From Lachnospiraceae bacterium (lineage in GTDB: Bacteria; Bacillota; Clostridia; Lachnospirales; Lachnospiraceae), in contig JAFZQU010000037.1 of NCBI GenBank assembly GCA_017620255.1, positions 1-64,000 on the forward strand: a DNA stretch of 64,000 bases, written 5' to 3'. The notes below the pieces were generated by a model that saw only the letters and a list, made by a program, of their open reading frames with translations, made no database searches and was not told where the DNA came from. The position numbers and the translations under genes are program-made. Below are positions 16,357-26,069 of this stretch, piece after piece; the stretch's first letter is position 1; the number at the start of each line of letters is the position of its first letter.

Positions 16357-17802
16357 ATGCGAAACAAGGGTTTATGGGCAGGAATTATGCTTCTTGCCAT
16401 GACATTGACGGCCTGCAGCGCATCTGTGGATACAGGAAAAGCTGCGGATGCACCTGCGGATGCGGAAAACGAGACCGTAGAGGAAACACCTTCTGATGAA
16501 GAAGCGCAGGAAACGCAGGAACCGGTCGATATAGAGATCCCGGAAGGCTATCAGCTGGTCTTTGCGGATGAGTTTGACGGGGACAGTTTAAGTGAAGATG
16601 ACTGGAATTATGAGACGCATGAAAAGGGCTGGGTGAATCATGAGCTGCAGGAATATGTCCCGAGCACGGATTATGCGTACGTAAAGGACGGCGAGCTGGT
16701 GATCCGTCCCGTGAAGGAAGAAGAGGACGGAAAAGTCATTTACAGATCCGGCCGTGTGAATACGCAGAACAAGCATGATATAAAGTACGGGCGCATTGAA
16801 GCAAAGATCAAGGTGCCAAAAGGGAAGGGTTTCCTGCCGGCGTTCTGGATGATGCCGCAGGATGAATCGTTCTACGGACAGTGGCCGAAGTGCGGCGAGA
16901 TCGACATCATGGAAGTCCTCGGGGACAGCACCAAGGTGAATTACGGCACGCTGCATTACGGTGAGCCGCACAAGCAGAGCCAGGGAACATATGCCCTGAC
17001 GGACGGTGATTTTGCCGAAGAATACCATGTCTTTGCGATCGAATGGGAACCGGGCGAGATCCGCTGGTACTGCGACGGTGAACAGTATCATGCCGAGAAT
17101 GACTGGTTCAGCGCGGTGAACGGTGAAGACGAGAAGCCGTATCCGGCACCCTTCAACCAGCCGTTCCATGTGATCTTAAACGTGGCGGTCGGCGGCGACT
17201 GGCCGGGCGATCCGGACGAGACCACCGTCTTTGATGACCGGGCCTGCATGTATGTGGATTATGTCCGTATGTTCCAGAAGGATTCCTATGACGAGAACGT
17301 GGAGAAACCCGTGAAACAGCTTGACTTAAGAGAACCGGATGAGAACGGGAACTTTGTATACAACAGTGATTTTGCAGACAAGGAAGACCTGACGGACGAT
17401 GAAAACTGGAAATTCCTGCTTTTCAACGGCGGCGAGGGGTCGGCTGAGATCGGGGATCATGAGATCATCATCACATCCGAAAAAGAGGGTACGGAAGAGT
17501 ACTCCGTGCAGCTCGTACAGCCGAAGATGCCCATGGAACAGGGATGCTCCTATGAATTTTCCTTTGAGGCAAAGGCGGATGAGCCGCGTACCATCAAGCC
17601 TGCCATCACTGCGCCGGATGTGGACTGGATCCGCTATTTCCCGGATACACCCGTGGATCTCACGACGGAATGGCAGACCTTCACGTTTGACGTGGATATG
17701 AAAGATAATACGGATGATAACGGACGCGTGGAATTCAACATGGGTAAACAGGGTTCGACCGCGACCGTGCACATCCGGAATGTAAAACTGATCAAAAAGT
17801 AA
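16357..17802 (+). CDS. GH16 beta-glucanase lipoprotein with C-terminal carbohydrate-binding domain
   Basis: 481 residues. Lipoprotein signal ending LTACS, an acidic Glu/Asp/Ala linker (about 22-55), then a GH16 domain (about 60-310) with the catalytic motif EIDIME at residues 181-186 (nucleophile E181, acid/base E186). The C-terminal 140 residues resemble a CBM4/9-type beta-sandwich. Expected to cut beta-1,3 or mixed-linkage glucans at the cell surface. AGGAGG lies 10 bases before the ATG and a TATAAT box at 16331-16336 supplies a promoter. Confidence 0.92.
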   Translation: MRNKGLWAGIMLLAMTLTACSASVDTGKAADAPADAENETVEETPSDEEAQETQEPVDIEIPEGYQLVFADEFDGDSLSEDDWNYETHEKGWVNHELQEYVPSTDYAYVKDGELVIRPVKEEEDGKVIYRSGRVNTQNKHDIKYGRIEAKIKVPKGKGFLPAFWMMPQDESFYGQWPKCGEIDIMEVLGDSTKVNYGTLHYGEPHKQSQGTYALTDGDFAEEYHVFAIEWEPGEIRWYCDGEQYHAENDWFSAVNGEDEKPYPAPFNQPFHVILNVAVGGDWPGDPDETTVFDDRACMYVDYVRMFQKDSYDENVEKPVKQLDLREPDENGNFVYNSDFADKEDLTDDENWKFLLFNGGEGSAEIGDHEIIITSEKEGTEEYSVQLVQPKMPMEQGCSYEFSFEAKADEPRTIKPAITAPDVDWIRYFPDTPVDLTTEWQTFTFDVDMKDNTDDNGRVEFNMGKQGSTATVHIRNVKLIKK

Positions 17803-17815
17803 CGGAAACACAGGA

Positions 17816-19000
17816 ATGAAAGCAATCCGAAAATTCGACAACAAAGCTATACTGATCTGGGGCTACGGGCGCGAAGGACAGTCCACCGAGCAGTTCTTAA
17901 GGAGATGCTGCAGACCGAAAAGCATTGAGATCTTTGAGGGAAAGCGCGAAGACATCCATGAGGACTGGTACGACTATATCATCAAGAGCCCCGGGATCGC
18001 CATGGACGGGGATGATCCGAAATATACGTCCCAGACGGAGATCTTTTTAGAGGCGTTTGCCGGGAGAACGGTCGGCGTGACGGGCACGAAGGGCAAGAGT
18101 ACGACTGCCGCGATGCTGCACAGTGTCCTGAGCGAGGGCCTGAATAAAAAAGTGATCTTCTTAGGGAACATCGGGGAGCCCTGCTTAAGCCACTTTGAGG
18201 AAGTGGACGGGAATACCGTTGTCGTTTTTGAGATGTCCTGCCATCAGTTGGCACATACCGCTTTCTCCCCGCACATTGCGGTGTTCCTGAATCTGTATGA
18301 GGAACATCTCGATTACTATAAGACGTTTGACCGTTATTTCGCGGCCAAGCAGAATATCTCGCGTCACCAGACAGGGAAAGATGTGCTGTATATCGGTGCA
18401 CAGGTGCCTCCGTTCCAGACAAAGGCCAAAAAGATCGTGATCGATGAGCCGGTCGGCAAATACGATCTGAAGATCTTAGGCGGACACAACAACTACAACG
18501 CGGAATTTGTATTCCGTGTCGCGACGGAACAGTTTCATATCGATCCGGGCACGGTCAGGGACATTCTGCATGACTTTGAAGGCCTGCCGCACCGTCTGCA
18601 GTTCATAGGTGAGAAGGATGGCATTTTGTATTATGACGATTCGATCTCCACGATCCCGGACGCGACCGTGCATGCCCTACAATCTGTACCGCATGCCTAC
18701 AGCGTACTGATCGGCGGCATGGACCGCGGGATCGACTACGGTACACTGGTCAGGTTTATGAAAGAACATAAGGAATACGCTTATATCTGCATGTACGATT
18801 CGGGCAGACGCATCCTTGACGAACTCGGAGAACAGGAAAACTGCTATTATGCAAAAGACCTGCAGGCTGCAGTGAAACTCGCAGGATCCGTCACACCGCA
18901 GGGCAGGGCCTGCATACTTTCACCCGCATCTGCTTCGTACGGCTTTTTCACGAATTTCGAGGAACGCGGCGATAAATTCAGGGAATACGCGGGACTGTAG
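17816..19000 (+). CDS. MurD-like Mur ligase
   Basis: 394 residues, shorter than typical MurD (about 450). N-terminal Rossmann region IWGYGREGQST, ATP-binding GVTGTKGKSTTAAML at about residue 87, central GGHNNYNAEF, and C-terminal DDSISTIPDATVHAL that marks the MurD type. MurD adds D-glutamate to UDP-MurNAc-L-alanine. It starts 13 bases after the GH16 gene and precedes a CapA-like gene by 14, away from any mur/division cluster, so it may be a specialised paralogue. I cannot tell whether it is the cell's only MurD. Confidence 0.85.
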   Translation: MKAIRKFDNKAILIWGYGREGQSTEQFLRRCCRPKSIEIFEGKREDIHEDWYDYIIKSPGIAMDGDDPKYTSQTEIFLEAFAGRTVGVTGTKGKSTTAAMLHSVLSEGLNKKVIFLGNIGEPCLSHFEEVDGNTVVVFEMSCHQLAHTAFSPHIAVFLNLYEEHLDYYKTFDRYFAAKQNISRHQTGKDVLYIGAQVPPFQTKAKKIVIDEPVGKYDLKILGGHNNYNAEFVFRVATEQFHIDPGTVRDILHDFEGLPHRLQFIGEKDGILYYDDSISTIPDATVHALQSVPHAYSVLIGGMDRGIDYGTLVRFMKEHKEYAYICMYDSGRRILDELGEQENCYYAKDLQAAVKLAGSVTPQGRACILSPASASYGFFTNFEERGDKFREYAGL

Positions 19001-19014
19001 GACATGAGGAGTGT

Positions 19015-20175
19015 ATGGAAGAAACAACACTGATCTTTACCGGCGATATCGGGTTTGACAAATACATGGATCGCAAGTGGGAGGACCCGCTTCTGGTTTC
19101 GGAAGAGGTCCTTTCTTATCTGCATACGGCCGATCATCTGATCGTAAATGTGGAAGGGCCGCTCTCCGACATGAAAAAGGTGCAAAAGGAGAATGCGGTT
19201 GCAGCTCTTATGCACAGCATGGATCCGGCTGCAGCTTCTTTCTTAAAAAAGATCGGCGCGGATGTCTGGAATATCTGCAATAACCACATCATGGATGCGG
19301 GAGCGGACGGGATCAGGGACACGCTTACGGAAGCGCGTGCCTGCAATGCGTTAACGCTCGGGGCAGGCATGAACGAAGAAGAGGCCAGACGGCCTGTGAT
19401 ATTTCCTGAGGCAGGCGGGATCGGCATGATCGGCGTCGGCTATCAGCGCGCCTGCAGAAGGGCGGGTACGGATACTCCCGGCTGCTTTAGCTGGAGTGAT
19501 ATGGACGCGATCGAAACCGCGATCCGCAAGATCAAGGAAAAAAACCGCTGGTGCATCGTTGTCGCACACGGCGGGGAAGAATTCACGTCACTTCCGTCTC
19601 CCTATACGCGGGACCGCTACATTGCCTATCTGCAGATGGGCGCGGATCTCGTCGTGGGTCATCATCCCCACGTTCCCATGAACTTTGAAACGTTTCCCGG
19701 GAAGGCTATCTTTTATTCCCTCGGAAATTTTGTATTTGACACGGATTATCAGCGTTCCCAGTTCCACACGGAAACGGGCCTGTTTCTGAAACTGAAACTG
19801 ACAAAAGAGCAGTTTTCGTTTGAACCGTACGGGATCCTGATCGACCGGGAAACGGACAGGATCGTTCCTGCCGGTGTCCCTAAGATCTTTGCAGATGTCT
19901 CCGAAGAGGAATACCGGAAGCTGATCCCGCTTTCTACGAAAGCGTTTCTTGAGAATACAAAAAGACAACTCCGTTTCCTAAAACCAGCGGAGTTTGAAAA
20001 CGCAACAGAGGAAGATTTCTACCGGAATTTCTACGAACCGCTCCGCAGCGGCCGTGTACCCGGAGAAGTGCTGGATTTCCAGATCCTTTATCCCCTGGCG
20101 ATGCAGGAAGAAAAAGGTGAGTGGAAGACGAGCACGCTTGAAAATGTTAAGGAATTTATTCTTGAGCAGATGTGA
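19015..20175 (+). CDS. CapA/PgsA-family metallophosphatase-like protein, soluble form
   Basis: 386 residues of the CapA (poly-gamma-glutamate synthesis accessory) family, a calcineurin-like metal-binding fold. Motifs in order: TGDIGFD, VNVEGPLSD, NICNNHIMDAG, VVAHGGEEF and VGHHPHVP. Unlike most CapA/PgsA proteins it starts directly in the catalytic fold with no signal or membrane anchor, so it should be cytoplasmic. GAGG-type site precedes the ATG. Together with the Mur ligase upstream it suggests a glutamate-ligation or wall-precursor role. Its last 20 bases overlap the convergent kinase gene. Confidence 0.87.
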   Translation: MEETTLIFTGDIGFDKYMDRKWEDPLLVSEEVLSYLHTADHLIVNVEGPLSDMKKVQKENAVAALMHSMDPAAASFLKKIGADVWNICNNHIMDAGADGIRDTLTEARACNALTLGAGMNEEEARRPVIFPEAGGIGMIGVGYQRACRRAGTDTPGCFSWSDMDAIETAIRKIKEKNRWCIVVAHGGEEFTSLPSPYTRDRYIAYLQMGADLVVGHHPHVPMNFETFPGKAIFYSLGNFVFDTDYQRSQFHTETGLFLKLKLTKEQFSFEPYGILIDRETDRIVPAGVPKIFADVSEEEYRKLIPLSTKAFLENTKRQLRFLKPAEFENATEEDFYRNFYEPLRSGRVPGEVLDFQILYPLAMQEEKGEWKTSTLENVKEFILEQM

Positions 20176-22387
20176 CCACTTTATCACCCGGCAGATGCTT
20201 TAACAGCATGGCTTCCAGATCCGCGCCATGTACGGGCTTGGAGAGATATCCCGCAAAGCCCAGATCCATATATTCTTCTTTGGCACCGGTCAGCGCATTG
20301 GCAGTCAGCATGATGACCGGTGTTTCCTGATTCATTCCCTCTTTAGAGATCGTCTTAAATACCGCGACACCGTCCGGATCGGGCATTCTGTGGTCAAGCA
20401 GGATCACGTCATAGTGCGTGTGCATACACAGTTCGATCGCCTTTTGCCCGCCGTCTGCCGTATCTATATTGATCTTTGTTTTTTTCAACAGTGCCGTAAT
20501 GAGCTTTAAATTCATCGGCACATCGTCGACAACAAGGATCCTTGCATTCTCTGCCCGGAAACTTTCTTTGTATCTGTGTCCGGTGGGACTTGGCAACTGT
20601 ACATGGAAAGGCCCGATCGGAGCAGGATCTGCGATTCCCTGCGGCAATTCCACGCAGAAACGGCTGCCCTGTCCCGGCTCGCTTTCCACCCGGATCGTTC
20701 CCTGCATAAGTGTTACGAGTTCTTTTGTGATGGCAAGCCCGAGGCCTGTCCCCTGAATATTCGCTGTCATTTGCTCATTGACGCGCCGGAAGGCATCAAA
20801 GAGATGTTCCACATCTTCTTTTGCGATCCCGATCCCGGTATCGCGTACGGTCAGGGAAAGGGTGGCCGTACCGTCAGCAGAGTCTGCACCCATTTCAATC
20901 TCCACACCGCCCTCTTTGGTATACTTGACCGCATTGCTGATCATATTGGAAAGTATCTGGCGGATATGATTTTCATCCCCGATCAGTCTCTTTGGCATGT
21001 TTTCATCACACTTTACCCGCAGATACAGTTCGTGCTCCTGTGCTGTCTGGTAAAAGAAGTGATAGCAGTCACGGAGCAGTTTGTGCGGATCGTATTCGGA
21101 CGATACGATATCCATCTTGTTTGCTTCGATCTTGGAAAAATCAAGAATGTCGTTGATCAGGGACAGGAGCGTGTCGCCGGACTGGCGGATCGACTCCGCA
21201 TATTCGAGTAATTGCGGATCGTCCGTATTCCGGAGGATCATTTCATTCATGCCCAGAACGGAATTTAAAGGGGTGCGGATCTCATGCGACATGCTTGCCA
21301 GGAAGGAACTCTTTGCCTTGTTGGCATTGTCCGCTTCGTTTTTGGCCTCATTGATCTCATTCAGGTAATGAACTTCTTCCGTGGAGTCTTCCACGAGAAA
21401 ATAAGAGCCGATGCGCGCGCCCTTCCGGTCCGCCAGTTCATCATAGCGGATCTTATAATACCGTCTGGAAACGGCATTGTCTGCGTCTCCTTCTTTGATG
21501 TAGACAGCCTCTCCGAAAGTCTGTCCGTTCTTTGCAAGTGTATCGATCACCGTGGCAATGGGTTCCACAGAATAATCACAGGTTTCTTCATCCAGTTCGA
21601 AATGCTCTCTGGCAAATGTGTTCAGATAGATGCAGTTGTTGCTGATATCAAACAGGATCAGGCCTTCGTTCATGTCATCGGCCGCCCGGCGGATCGCGAC
21701 GTTCATCAGCCTTCGCGGAACGAAGATACAGATACTGAAATAGATCAGTGTTCCTGCAACCGCATAGAAAACAACGGAAGCATCCAGTACCAGTGACATG
21801 GTCATATAGGCAATGTTTAAGGCGATGATGAACAGCAGGATGGATAAAATGATCACATATTTGACGCGGTAGATGCTGTAGCTGCGAAAGATCCTGACGA
21901 TGATCAGAACGAGAACGAGAAGGATCGCAGTATAATCGAGAGCAAGATGCAGATAATAAGCGCTGTTGAAACCGGTCTGGTAAAAAACGATGTTGCCCGG
22001 CCGGATGTTTGTATAGATGTAAAACTGATGTCTGAAAACCGGGTTGGCACAGATCGAGATCGTGTCTGCCAGCATGAGCAGACCGGCGGGCAGCGCGATC
22101 TTTTTGACGACATCGTGGTGATCCGTATAATTCAGGCAGAAACCACATAAAAAGTAGATCACCCAGTCTATGGAAATAAAATAGATGCTGTAGGCGATCT
22201 CCGCAGATATTTCGTTGAAGGAAAGCGCGATCATGATGTTGGCAAGGATCGCGATGATCGCGAGGATCATGGCGTTTTTCAAAGATCTTCCGTACGTTTC
22301 CCTGATCTGGCGGATCGCGTTTAACGTCAGGAAGATATCGATGATGGCCAAAACGTCGATGATCACATAGATGGTTTTTGTATACAT
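20156..22387 (-). CDS. hybrid sensor histidine kinase with 7-helix membrane sensor and receiver domain
   Basis: 743 residues. Residues 1-225 form about seven hydrophobic helices; 235-340 a PAS-like domain; 345-420 the HisKA domain with phospho-acceptor H368 in SMSHEIRTPLN; 440-585 the HATPase domain (NAVKYT, DTGIGI, TGLGLAI); 615-735 a receiver domain with Asp665 in LLDHRMPD and Lys in SKP. No separate response regulator or output domain lies next to it, so phosphate must pass to an unlinked partner. Monocistronic, leftward; its 3' end overlaps the CapA-like gene. Confidence 0.95.
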   Translation of the reverse strand: MYTKTIYVIIDVLAIIDIFLTLNAIRQIRETYGRSLKNAMILAIIAILANIMIALSFNEISAEIAYSIYFISIDWVIYFLCGFCLNYTDHHDVVKKIALPAGLLMLADTISICANPVFRHQFYIYTNIRPGNIVFYQTGFNSAYYLHLALDYTAILLVLVLIIVRIFRSYSIYRVKYVIILSILLFIIALNIAYMTMSLVLDASVVFYAVAGTLIYFSICIFVPRRLMNVAIRRAADDMNEGLILFDISNNCIYLNTFAREHFELDEETCDYSVEPIATVIDTLAKNGQTFGEAVYIKEGDADNAVSRRYYKIRYDELADRKGARIGSYFLVEDSTEEVHYLNEINEAKNEADNANKAKSSFLASMSHEIRTPLNSVLGMNEMILRNTDDPQLLEYAESIRQSGDTLLSLINDILDFSKIEANKMDIVSSEYDPHKLLRDCYHFFYQTAQEHELYLRVKCDENMPKRLIGDENHIRQILSNMISNAVKYTKEGGVEIEMGADSADGTATLSLTVRDTGIGIAKEDVEHLFDAFRRVNEQMTANIQGTGLGLAITKELVTLMQGTIRVESEPGQGSRFCVELPQGIADPAPIGPFHVQLPSPTGHRYKESFRAENARILVVDDVPMNLKLITALLKKTKINIDTADGGQKAIELCMHTHYDVILLDHRMPDPDGVAVFKTISKEGMNQETPVIMLTANALTGAKEEYMDLGFAGYLSKPVHGADLEAMLLKHLPGDKVVTSAQE

Positions 22388-22400
22388 AGGATCTCCGCGT

Positions 22401-22429
22401 TTGATTTAATAATCATTATACTTTATAAT
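22401..22429 (+). promoter_or_regulatory. modA promoter
   Basis: TTGATT, 17-base spacer, TATAAT, about 35 bases before the modA ribosome site AAGGAG. The -10 lies 3 bases from the divergent kinase -10, so the two promoters occlude each other. Confidence 0.65.
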
Positions 22430-22443
22430 ATGTAAAAATAAAA
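22415..22443 (-). promoter_or_regulatory. possible sensor kinase promoter
   Basis: On the minus strand TTTTAT, 17-base spacer, TATAAT. Perfect -10 with a weak -35. It overlaps the modA promoter. Confidence 0.4.
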
Positions 22444-22478
22444 GAATTCATATATTTACAGGTAAGGAGATGAAAACA

Positions 22479-23306
22479 ATGAAGAAAATAATGAAGAGAA
22501 CGACAGCGGTCATGCTGATTCTTTCCCTGTTTCTGTTGCAGGGCTGCGCCGGTGCCGCGAAAGGTCCTGTAGAACTGACCGTGTTTGCGGCAGCTTCCAT
22601 GACAGAAACCCTGACAGAGATCGCAGAACAGTATAAGAGCGTTGCACCGGATGTGACGATCCTGTTTAATTTTGACTCTTCGGGAACGTTAAAAACACAG
22701 ATCGAAGAAGGTGCGGACTGTGATCTTTTTATCTCGGCGGCACCCAAGCAGATGAACGCCCTTGACGGAACGCTTGATGCGGATGGCGGAAATGAAAAGG
22801 GACAGGACCTTATTCTTTCGGATACCAGGGTGAATCTTCTGGAAAACAAGGTGACACTGGCTGTTCCCGACGGAAATCCCAAAGGACTGCAATCCTTTGA
22901 CGATCTTGCGCAGGGACTAAAGGACGGGTCGGTATTGCTTGCCATGGGAAACGAAGATGTACCGGTCGGGCAGTATACCCGGAAGATCCTTGCTTACTAC
23001 GGACTGTCGGAAGAGGAACTGGCAGCAAACGGCACACTCACGTACGGAAGTAATGTAAAAGAAGTGACAACACAGGTCAGTGAAGGCGTTGTTGATGCCG
23101 GTGTGATCTACGCGACGGATGCTTTTTCCGCAGGTCTTACGGTGGTGGATACCGCCACGGCCGAAATGTGCGGCCAGGTCATCTATCCCGCGGCGGTATT
23201 AAAGAATACAAAACAGGAAGAAGCAGCAAAGGCATTTCTTGACTATCTGAAGACTCCGGAAGCTTCCGCAGTCTTTGAAAAGGTCGGGTTTACTCCGCTG
23301 TTTTGA
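22479..23306 (+). CDS. modA: molybdate-binding lipoprotein of an ABC transporter
   Basis: 275 residues. Lipoprotein signal ending LLQGC, then a type 2 periplasmic-binding fold with the ModA opening LTVFAAASMTETLTEIAEQY and FNFDSSGTLKTQIEEGADCDLFIS (two adjacent conserved blocks). Later GQYTRKIL and VDAGVIYATDA match the family. The ATG at 22470 touches the ribosome site, so 22479 (9 bases after AAGGAG) is the likely start. First gene of the modABC and cofactor operon. Confidence 0.94.
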   Translation: MKKIMKRTTAVMLILSLFLLQGCAGAAKGPVELTVFAAASMTETLTEIAEQYKSVAPDVTILFNFDSSGTLKTQIEEGADCDLFISAAPKQMNALDGTLDADGGNEKGQDLILSDTRVNLLENKVTLAVPDGNPKGLQSFDDLAQGLKDGSVLLAMGNEDVPVGQYTRKILAYYGLSEEELAANGTLTYGSNVKEVTTQVSEGVVDAGVIYATDAFSAGLTVVDTATAEMCGQVIYPAAVLKNTKQEEAAKAFLDYLKTPEASAVFEKVGFTPLF

Positions 23307-23329
23307 TCGCAAATCCTTCGAGGCATTTT

Positions 23330-24004
23330 ATGGATCTTTTCCCGCTTTGGAACTCCATCAGGATCGCAGGGATCAGTACGGTGATCGTTTTTTTCACCGG
23401 GATCCTTGCGGCCTATTATATCGCAAAGACGCCGCGTGTTCTGAAAGGTGTTCTGGATGTGATACTGACTCTTCCGCTGGTGCTTCCGCCTACGGTTGTC
23501 GGCTATCTTCTGTTGCGCGTGCTCGGACCGAAGCGCCCTGTCGGCGCCTGGGTCCTTTCCCACTTTGACATGAAGATCACGATGACCTGGTGGTCTGCGA
23601 TCTTTGCGACAAGCGTTGTGATCTTTCCGCTGATGTACAGGACGGCGCGCGGCGCGTTTGAATCCTTTGACGAAACACTTTCACATGCCGGCCGCACGAT
23701 CGGACTGAGTAATACCTATATTTTCTGGCGTATACGCATGCCGGCCTGCAGACAGGGGATCTTAGCCGGATGTGTACTGTCTTTTGCAAGGGCCCTTGGG
23801 GAATACGGGGCGACAAGCATGATCGCAGGATATACACCGGGGCGTACAGCCACGATCTCCACGACGGTCTACCAGCTCTGGAGGACAAATGATGATGCGC
23901 TGGCGGTCAAATGGGTCCTTATCAATCTGTCACTTTCGTTTCTGGTGTTACTGGTGATCAATCTGCTCGAAAAAAAGGAGGGACGAAATGTCGCTCATTC
24001 TTGA
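23330..24004 (+). CDS. modB: molybdate ABC transporter permease
   Basis: 224 residues with about five or six membrane helices. The EAA-type coupling loop is present near ALGEYGATSMIAG, and TLPLVLPPTVVGYLLL is typical of ModB. Start chosen at ATG 23330 with GAGG 6 bases before; a TTG at 23303 overlapping the modA stop is an alternative that adds nine poorly conserved residues. Overlaps modC by 17 bases, so the two are coupled. Confidence 0.94.
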   Translation: MDLFPLWNSIRIAGISTVIVFFTGILAAYYIAKTPRVLKGVLDVILTLPLVLPPTVVGYLLLRVLGPKRPVGAWVLSHFDMKITMTWWSAIFATSVVIFPLMYRTARGAFESFDETLSHAGRTIGLSNTYIFWRIRMPACRQGILAGCVLSFARALGEYGATSMIAGYTPGRTATISTTVYQLWRTNDDALAVKWVLINLSLSFLVLLVINLLEKKEGRNVAHS

Positions 24005-25022
24005 TATCGAAAAGCGGGCAGGTGATTTTCACCTGAAAGCAGATCTTAAATGCGGGGATGAAGTCCTTGCCCTGCTTGGTGCCTCCGGATGCGGCAAAAG
24101 CATGACGCTTCGGTGCATTGCAGGCATTGACAGACCTGACCGCGGAAGGATCGTGTTAAATGACCGCGTGCTCTTTGATTCGGAAAAGAAGATCAATGTA
24201 AGTGCGCAGAAGCGGCGTACGGGACTGCTTTTCCAGAATTATGCCCTGTTCCCGAACATGACAGTCGAAAAGAATATCCGTCTCGGGAGTCTCAGGGACC
24301 GGAACGCGGAGACAGACGTGCGTAAGATCCTGGAACGGTTTCATCTGACGGAAGTTGCAGGGCTGTACCCTTCCCAGCTTTCCGGCGGGCAGCAGCAGAG
24401 GACGGCACTTGCAAGGATCCTGCTCTCACAACCGGATATCCTGCTCCTCGACGAACCGTTTTCCGCGCTGGATTCGCATCTGCGCTTCCGGATGGAAGAG
24501 GAGATCCGCGAAGTGATCCGGTCTTTCCAAAAGACAGTGATCCTTGTTTCCCATAACCGCGATGAAGTGTTCAGGCTGTCTGACCGGGTCGCGATCCTGA
24601 AAGACGGCAGTGTGGACAGGATCGGCAGCAGGGAGGACGTTTTCAGGGATCCCATGACGAAGAATGCGGCGGTCCTGACCGGATGCAAAAACGTATCTCC
24701 GGTAGAGATCACGGATGACAAGCATCTTCTTGCAACAGACTTCGGCATGATTCTTGCCGTTCCAAAGATTCCGGAAGATACACGCTATGTCGGGATCAGG
24801 ATGCACCATATTTATCCTGGAGACGGGGAAAACGCATTTGACTGCACTGTCACGGAGGAGATCGAGAATCCGTTTTCCTATACGCTGATGCTGAAGAAAA
24901 CGGGGGCGGATAACGTTAAGCCGTTTGGCTTTGAAGTTGGTAAAGAAGTGTGGAACAAATGCAGGGCACACACGGTCAGGGTGCACATTCCGGGGTCTTC
25001 CCTGCATTTCCTGCGTGAATAA
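23988..25022 (+). CDS. modC: molybdate ABC transporter ATP-binding protein
   Basis: 344 residues. Walker A GASGCGKS at about residues 32-39, Q-loop FQNYALFPNM, signature LSGGQQQR, Walker B ILLLDEPFSALDS, and switch His in VSHNRDE. The last 110 residues resemble a TOBE-like regulatory domain, where molybdate can bind and inhibit transport in relatives. GGAGG precedes the ATG within modB. Downstream Moco genes follow after 30 bases. Confidence 0.95.
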   Translation: MSLILDIEKRAGDFHLKADLKCGDEVLALLGASGCGKSMTLRCIAGIDRPDRGRIVLNDRVLFDSEKKINVSAQKRRTGLLFQNYALFPNMTVEKNIRLGSLRDRNAETDVRKILERFHLTEVAGLYPSQLSGGQQQRTALARILLSQPDILLLDEPFSALDSHLRFRMEEEIREVIRSFQKTVILVSHNRDEVFRLSDRVAILKDGSVDRIGSREDVFRDPMTKNAAVLTGCKNVSPVEITDDKHLLATDFGMILAVPKIPEDTRYVGIRMHHIYPGDGENAFDCTVTEEIENPFSYTLMLKKTGADNVKPFGFEVGKEVWNKCRAHTVRVHIPGSSLHFLRE

Positions 25023-25052
25023 AAGACAGATGATCCGAGGGTTTTAGAAGTT

Positions 25053-26069
25053 ATGAAAAAAGTAAAAGTCGAAGAAGCGTTAGGTATGAAACTGTGTCAT
25101 GACATCACGGCTATGCGTGAAGGCTTCAAAGGAGCAGCATTTAAGAGAGGACATGTGATCAGGGAAGAAGATATCCCGTTGCTTCTAAACATCGGCAAGC
25201 GGCATGTCTACATATGGGAAGATACAGCCGGTGAGATCCATGAGGAAGAAGCGGCAAAACGCATGGCGGAGATGATCGGTCTTGAAAATGCACACTATGG
25301 TCCGCCGAAGGAAGGAAAGATCGTTCTGACTTCGGGCATTTCGGGTTTGTATCGCGTTAATACGAAACTGCTTAAAAAGATCAATTCGATCGAAGATATC
25401 ACGATCGCGACACTTCCGGATCACTATCCGGTCAAAAAGGGAACAAAAGTCGCATCAATGCGTATCATCCCGCTTGTTACAAAAGAAGAGAACATTCTTG
25501 CGGCGGAGAAACTCTGTAGAAAAGAACGGCTGCTTAAGATCCTGCCGTACCGGCAGAGAAGGATCGGTGTGATCATCACGGGATCGGAAATATACACGGG
25601 CAGGATAGAAGACAGGTTCGAACCGGTGGTGAGATCCAAAGTGCTGCAGTACCCGGCGGATATCATCGGTGTATCGGTCTGTGATGACGATATTGCCATG
25701 ATCGATGAGCAGGCAAAAGAATTACTGAAACGGGGCGCTGATCTTCTGATCTTTGCGGGCGGCATGTCTGTGGATCCGGATGATGTGACACCTGCGGCGA
25801 TCGAAGCACTCGGCGCGGATATCATATCATACGGCGTTCCGGCTCAGCCGGGTAACATGACCCTGGCCGCGTATCTGGGTGATACGGCGATCCTCGGTGT
25901 GCCGGGCGCGGCGATCAGCCTGCCGACTACCATGTTTGATGTCCTGCTTCCGCAGATGTTTACAGATGAGAAACTGACAAGGGAGGATCTGGTCAGGCTC
26001 GGGGAAGGCGGTCTCTGCCAGCGGTGCAGACGCTGCCATTTTCCGAACTGTACGTTTGGAAGATACTGA
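25053..26069 (+). CDS. MoeA-like molybdopterin-binding protein with C-terminal Cys cluster
   Basis: 338 residues. An N-terminal domain (about 1-165) begins KVEEALGMKLCHDITAM, as in a family of clostridial molybdopterin-binding proteins next to molybdenum hydroxylase genes. The central MoaB/Mog fold (about 170-310) carries GVIITGSEIYTGRIED, FAGGMSVDPDD and GVPGAAISLP. The tail ends in CQRCRRCHFPNCTFGRY, four Cys that could hold a metal or cluster. Likely inserts molybdenum or prepares the cofactor, replacing MoeA. Its TGA overlaps the moaA ATG by one base. Confidence 0.88.
   Translation: MKKVKVEEALGMKLCHDITAMREGFKGAAFKRGHVIREEDIPLLLNIGKRHVYIWEDTAGEIHEEEAAKRMAEMIGLENAHYGPPKEGKIVLTSGISGLYRVNTKLLKKINSIEDITIATLPDHYPVKKGTKVASMRIIPLVTKEENILAAEKLCRKERLLKILPYRQRRIGVIITGSEIYTGRIEDRFEPVVRSKVLQYPADIIGVSVCDDDIAMIDEQAKELLKRGADLLIFAGGMSVDPDDVTPAAIEALGADIISYGVPAQPGNMTLAAYLGDTAILGVPGAAISLPTTMFDVLLPQMFTDEKLTREDLVRLGEGGLCQRCRRCHFPNCTFGRY

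Noticed and set aside
20576-21211. Rightward 211-codon frame inside the sensor kinase
   Set aside because: It is the shadow of HATPase and HisKA coding sequence, whose motifs are intact on the minus strand.
22388-22478. Possible molybdenum-cofactor riboswitch before modA
   Set aside because: The leader after the predicted start is only about 45 bases and AT-rich, too short for that RNA; no paired elements seen.
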